Positions 32,958 to 36,409 of a DNA stretch of 36,409 nucleotides are shown here, piece by piece. Where the stretch lies: positions 1 through 36,409 of the forward strand of contig DAIDJK010000059.1 in NCBI GenBank assembly GCA_027450225.1, read 5' to 3'. Each line of letters starts with the position of its first letter. Position 1 is the stretch's first letter. Source of the DNA: Bryobacterales bacterium. GTDB lineage: Bacteria; Acidobacteriota; Terriglobia; Bryobacterales; Bryobacteraceae. A program made the translations under genes and the position numbers. A model generated the notes under the pieces. The model was not told where the DNA came from. It searched no databases and was given only the letters and a program-made list of their open reading frames with translations.

Positions 32958-34130
32958 ATGGTGGAGCAGTTTCCGAGGCCCATGGCAGAAATAAGAACCG
33001 CAAGACGCAAACTCCCCGCCATTGACTCCGCGGCGTTCGCGCCGCCGCCGGCGGGAGATCACCCGTTGAAGATCGTGGAGTTCCGCGCGTGGCGTGTGAA
33101 GGAACCGGCGTCGAACCGGCGCTACACGGTGGTGCGGCTACGCGCGCAGGGCGGAATTGCCGGCTATGGCGAGGGCGGCCCGGCGGTGGCCAGCGAAATC
33201 GCGGCGGCGCGGACAGTGACCATGAATCGGCGGGCGACGGAATCCGAATTCATCCGGGCGGCTCTGCGCCGCACGCCAGCGCTCGAAGCGGCGGTGAACA
33301 ACGCCATGCTCGACGTGGTGAGCCGCGCGAAGGATATGCCGATTTACCGGTATCTGGGCGGACCGGTGCGGTTCAAGGCGCGGCTGCTGGGGCATCTGGA
33401 AGGCGCAACGCCCGCGGACTCCGCGCCATCGCTCGAACGGGCGAAGCGGCAGGGCATGGCAGCGTTCACCACGGCCGCTCCGCTGCGCGATTCGATGATT
33501 CCGCTGCAATCTTACATCGACGTGGTGGCGAAGCACTATGCCGATATGCAGGCGCTGGCGGGGCCCGCGGGCGAATGGGTGCTGGACGGCGCGGGAGCGA
33601 TGACGCCGGGCGATGCGGCGAGCGTGGCGAATGCGCTCGAGCATGCGCATCCGATCTGGTTCGACGAACCGACGGGCGTGGCGACGCCGGACGCGCTGGC
33701 GAAGATTGTGGAGGAATCCGTGATGCCGATCGGACTGGGCCGCAACATCACCGACATTGTCGAATTCCAGAGGCTGCTGGCGAGCGGGTCGGTGAACATC
33801 GTGCGGCCGGATCTGGGACTGAACAGTCTGGCGAAGATCAGGCGCATTGCCGCGCTGGCGGAGACGCACTATGTGGGGATAGCGCCGTTTCACAACGGGG
33901 GGCCGATCGGCACGATGGCCGGGCTGCATCTGAACGCGTCGCTGATTCAGGCTTATGCGCAGCAGGTTCCTGTGCCGGCATCGGACCGGGACGCCGCGAT
34001 GCGCGCGGAGATTACCTCCGGGCTGAAGGAGAAAGGCGAAGACGGCTTCTTCGCGCTGATCAATCGCCCGGGGCTGGGGTTCGAGGTGAACGAGAAGGCG
34101 CTGGACGCCGCGAGCGAGGAGCGCATATGA
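32958..34130 (+). CDS. Enolase-superfamily protein with degraded active site, partner of the downstream enzyme
   Basis: A 390-residue protein with the capping domain and barrel of the mandelate racemase/muconate lactonizing group (KIVEFRAWRVKEPASN, FDEPTGV, RPDLGLNSLAKI, IAPFHNGGPIG). Of three metal ligands, Asp210 and Glu237 remain, but the third Glu is Arg262 (GLGRNITD where GE is expected). The usual Lys-x-Lys on the second strand is replaced by FTTAA, so ordinary catalysis is unlikely. ATG 32958 has a weak GGA site; ATG 32982 is an alternative, and an upstream ATG at 32910 adds residues unlike the family. The stop overlaps the next start as ATGA. A non-catalytic partner or a new activity is possible. 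Confidence 0.82.
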   Translation: MVEQFPRPMAEIRTARRKLPAIDSAAFAPPPAGDHPLKIVEFRAWRVKEPASNRRYTVVRLRAQGGIAGYGEGGPAVASEIAAARTVTMNRRATESEFIRAALRRTPALEAAVNNAMLDVVSRAKDMPIYRYLGGPVRFKARLLGHLEGATPADSAPSLERAKRQGMAAFTTAAPLRDSMIPLQSYIDVVAKHYADMQALAGPAGEWVLDGAGAMTPGDAASVANALEHAHPIWFDEPTGVATPDALAKIVEESVMPIGLGRNITDIVEFQRLLASGSVNIVRPDLGLNSLAKIRRIAALAETHYVGIAPFHNGGPIGTMAGLHLNASLIQAYAQQVPVPASDRDAAMRAEITSGLKEKGEDGFFALINRPGLGFEVNEKALDAASEERI

Positions 34131-35479
34131 GACGGCGTGAACTTCTGACGACGCTTGCCGCAGGGGCCGGCGCGCTGGCGGCGGCGCCCGGAGGACGGCG
34201 CGCGAATCCGACGCCGCTCGCCGATTGCGGCTGCTCGCTGCAGATCCGAAGCGCGAAGGACAAGCCGCCCGGCGAAGCTGCGTTCCGGGATGTGACATCG
34301 AAGCTGCGCATCACCAACATGCGCGTGTTCGGCGTGACGCTGGACGAGCGGATCGCGCAGGCGGACCGGCCGTATGTGTTCGTCAAGATCGAGACCAATG
34401 AGGGCGTGACCGGCTGGGGCGAGGCGACGCTCGAAGGCAAGGCGAGCGCGGCGATGGCCTGCGTGATGGACCTGAAAGACCTGATCATCGGCTGCGATCC
34501 CATGCAGGTGGAACATCTTTACCAGGTGATGTACATCGGCAGCTTTTATCGCGGCGGTCCGGTGCTGGGGTCGGCGATCTCGGGCATCGACCAGGCGCTG
34601 TGGGACATACGCGGCAAAGTCATGAACATGCCGGTGTATGAACTGCTGGGCGGCCCGGTGGACCCGCGCGGGGTGCGCGGTTATTACCACGCGGACGTGT
34701 GGACTCTGGAGGCTGCGCGCGAACTGCGCGACAAGACCAAAGCCGCGGGCGTGACAGCGCTGAAGTTCCAGCTGCCCGATCTGCTGGAGTGCGTGGAAAC
34801 CAATGCGAAGATCAAACGCGCGGTGGGGCACATGGAAATGCTGCGCGAAGGCCTGGGGCCGGACATCGACTTCGCCGTCGATTTCCACGCGCGGCCCACG
34901 CCTTCAGTGGCGTCGATCATCCTGCGGGAGATCGAGCCGCTGCACCTGATGTTCGCCGAAGAGATTTGTCCGCCGGAAAACGTGCGCGCCATGGCTCGCG
35001 CGGTACGGCATTCGACCACGCCGATTGCGACAGGGGAGCGGCTGATTGCCTCCTACGGGTATGCGGAACTGATCGACATGGGCGTGGTGGACGTGCTGCA
35101 GCCGGACATTGCGCATGTGGGCGGAGTGACAGCGCTGTGGAAGGTTTCGGCGACGGCCGAGGCTTCGGGAATCCGCATGGCGCCGCATGCGTGCGAAGGG
35201 CCGATCGGGGGCATCGCGAGTCTGCATGTGGACGCCGCGGGGCCGAACTTTCTGGCGCAGGAGATCTGCGGTTTCGTGCAGGCGGACCAGAAGAACCGGG
35301 TGTGGGAAGACCTGCTCGGATTCCCGGCCATGCGCATGGTGGACGGGCGGTATCCGCTGCCGACGCGGCCGGGGCTGGGCGTCGATATCAGCGAAACGGC
35401 GCTGAAGAAGTATCCGTTCCAGGGCACCCGGCCGTTCGTGATGGCGTTTCACGAAGACGGGGCCGTGGCGTCGCTGTGA
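34127..35479 (+). CDS. Enolase-superfamily dehydratase (galactonate dehydratase-like), Tat-type leader
   Basis: A 450-residue protein. The head MRRRELLTTLAAGAGALAAA is Tat-like and ends before about residue 30. Three metal ligands are intact: Asp252 (AVDFHARP), Glu278 (FAEEIC) and Glu304 (TGERLIAS). An Asp in LQPDIAHVGG and a His in APHACEGPIGG form the dyad of the mandelate racemase subgroup, and the DFH pattern recalls D-galactonate dehydratase. The second-strand residues are K-F-Q rather than K-x-K. The likely reaction is dehydration of a sugar acid; the exact substrate is unknown, and periplasmic location would be unusual for this family. The ATG lies in the upstream stop codon (ATGA) with a GAGGAG site. 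Confidence 0.88.
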   Translation: MRRRELLTTLAAGAGALAAAPGGRRANPTPLADCGCSLQIRSAKDKPPGEAAFRDVTSKLRITNMRVFGVTLDERIAQADRPYVFVKIETNEGVTGWGEATLEGKASAAMACVMDLKDLIIGCDPMQVEHLYQVMYIGSFYRGGPVLGSAISGIDQALWDIRGKVMNMPVYELLGGPVDPRGVRGYYHADVWTLEAARELRDKTKAAGVTALKFQLPDLLECVETNAKIKRAVGHMEMLREGLGPDIDFAVDFHARPTPSVASIILREIEPLHLMFAEEICPPENVRAMARAVRHSTTPIATGERLIASYGYAELIDMGVVDVLQPDIAHVGGVTALWKVSATAEASGIRMAPHACEGPIGGIASLHVDAAGPNFLAQEICGFVQADQKNRVWEDLLGFPAMRMVDGRYPLPTRPGLGVDISETALKKYPFQGTRPFVMAFHEDGAVASL

Positions 35480-35488
35480 TGGGCGCGG

Positions 35489-36367
35489 TCAGTTTTTGAG
35501 ATGGCGATCGAAGAACGCGATCATGAGCTTCTCGGCCCGTTCTTCATCTGCGCCCTTGAAGCCGTGATCGGCGCCGTCGATGGTTTCCAGTTCCGCTTCC
35601 ACGCCGGCTGAGAGCAGGCGGTCGATAATCCACACGGATTGCTCGTAGTTGACGTAGCGGTCTTTCGTGCCCTGAATGGCGAGTGTGGGGGCGGCGTCCG
35701 GCGTAACCCAGTTCAGCGGGCTGGCGCGCAGATGCGCTTCGCGGGCGTGGGCGAGATCACCGCCAAGGAACAGCGGAAGGACCTCAGCGGCATCAACGCT
35801 GCGGCCATAGGATTTGGTGAAGTCCGAAGGGCCATACATGGAAACGACGCATTGCACGCGGCTGCTTTGATCGCGATTGGGGCCGTTGCCTTCGAACTCG
35901 GGGACATTGGCGGTGACGCCGAGGAACAGGACCAGATGGCCGCCGGCCGAACCGCCGGTGACGCCAATGCGCCCGGGATCGATGGCGAGCTGCTTCGCGT
36001 TGGCGCGAAGATAACGAACCGCGGCTTTCGTGTCGTAGACGGCGGCGGGGAAGGGCGCTTTCGGCGCGAGACGATAGTCTGCCGTGGCTGTGACGTAGCC
36101 GAGCTGCGCCAGACGGATGCACTGCTTCGTATATCCCTTGCGCGACCCGGCCCTGAATCCGCCTCCATGGATGAAGAGAACAGCCGGGTGAGCGGCGCCA
36201 TCGGCCGGCTGAAAGATATCCATGACCTGCTGCGGGTCCGCCGTGTCGTAAGCGACATTCGGCTGATAGCGGATGTTATCGGGAATATTCGGTGGTGCAG
36301 TCTGGCTGCGCGCAGGCGTTAATGCGAAGGATGCCAGCGCGAGGACGATCAGGGCGTGCCGGTGCAT
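35489..36367 (-). CDS. Secreted alpha/beta hydrolase (esterase family, BD-FAE/carboxylesterase-like)
   Basis: A 292-residue protein with a signal peptide (MHRHALIVLALASFALTPARS, cleavage near residue 22). The oxyanion motif HGGG (FIHGGGFRAG), the nucleophile GGSAGG, the acid in GTKDRYVN and the His in DHGFKG make a complete triad. The early YDTADPQQVMDIFQP start is typical of esterases of the BD-FAE type that deacylate plant polysaccharides. The gene ends 9 bases from the convergent enolase-family gene and lies beside sugar-acid metabolism, so a role in releasing sugar esters outside the cell is plausible but not shown. Confidence 0.9.
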   Translation of the reverse strand: MHRHALIVLALASFALTPARSQTAPPNIPDNIRYQPNVAYDTADPQQVMDIFQPADGAAHPAVLFIHGGGFRAGSRKGYTKQCIRLAQLGYVTATADYRLAPKAPFPAAVYDTKAAVRYLRANAKQLAIDPGRIGVTGGSAGGHLVLFLGVTANVPEFEGNGPNRDQSSRVQCVVSMYGPSDFTKSYGRSVDAAEVLPLFLGGDLAHAREAHLRASPLNWVTPDAAPTLAIQGTKDRYVNYEQSVWIIDRLLSAGVEAELETIDGADHGFKGADEERAEKLMIAFFDRHLKN

Positions 36368-36409
36368 GGCTGAGTATCATATCGCGCAGCGATGCACCGG
36401 TGAAGCGAT

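Noticed and set aside
33089-34126. Long upstream extension of the second enolase-superfamily protein
   Set aside because: It overlaps the first enolase-family gene in another frame and reads as Gly/Arg/Ala-rich low-complexity sequence; ATG 34127 with a ribosome binding site gives the family N-terminus and a leader.
1-36409. tRNA, rRNA, insertion sequence or prophage genes
   Set aside because: No transposase, integrase, tRNA cloverleaf or rRNA segment could be recognised; the cargo island is called an island only because it interrupts tssF-tssG, with no visible ends or target duplication.

Overview
The window is a high-GC bacterial chromosome segment with tightly packed, often overlapping genes. 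The gene families are: a PQQ/cytochrome c fusion dehydrogenase, a Tat-exported gluconate-dehydrogenase-like pair, paired enolase-superfamily proteins, an alpha/beta hydrolase of the kind found beside carbohydrate catabolism, and topA next to dprA. This mix fits a soil Acidobacteriota lineage (Solibacter/Bryobacter-like). That assignment is an inference from gene content; no rRNA or tRNA gene is visible.

Layout. (1) 2-3743: end of a PQQ/cytochrome c dehydrogenase, then a small Tat-exported subunit and a GMC flavoprotein. (2) 3881-26752: a complete type VI secretion system (T6SS) with all thirteen core genes, in the order tssJ-K-L-M-A-B-C-hcp-tssE-F, an unknown gene, a cargo island, tssG-vgrG, a DUF4280 PAAR-like gene, a SPOR-domain gene, and clpV on the opposite strand. 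(3) 26915-28668: one full-length EamA/DMT transporter facing a translationally coupled pair of half-size DMT proteins. (4) 28738-32511: topA and dprA on the minus strand. (5) 32550-36367: a small unknown protein, two coupled enolase-superfamily proteins (one with its active site degraded) and a secreted alpha/beta hydrolase.

The most interesting part is 17764-20204, which splits tssF from tssG. Two minus-strand genes encode a DUF4157-type (HELAH) protein fused to a GNAT acetyltransferase domain, and a proline-rich PPxYRP-repeat protein with an unknown C-terminal domain. A plus-strand gene, start-stop coupled to tssG, encodes a third unknown protein. All three carry a short V-Q-R-K/R or N-R-K motif. 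DUF4157 and such motifs are better known from cargo of extracellular contractile injection systems (eCIS) than from T6SS, so this looks like an eCIS-style cargo module inside a canonical membrane-anchored T6SS. The repeat protein has no ATG, GTG or TTG start before its repeats and appears to start at a CTG that overlaps the stop of the gene before it (CTGA), mirroring the ATGA/GTGA junctions used throughout the locus.

How the genes work together (established for the families): TssJLM form the envelope complex, TssKEFG with VgrG form the baseplate, TssA guides assembly of the TssBC sheath around an Hcp tube, ClpV recycles the sheath, and the PAAR-like protein caps VgrG. The SPOR protein could add a peptidoglycan contact (inference).
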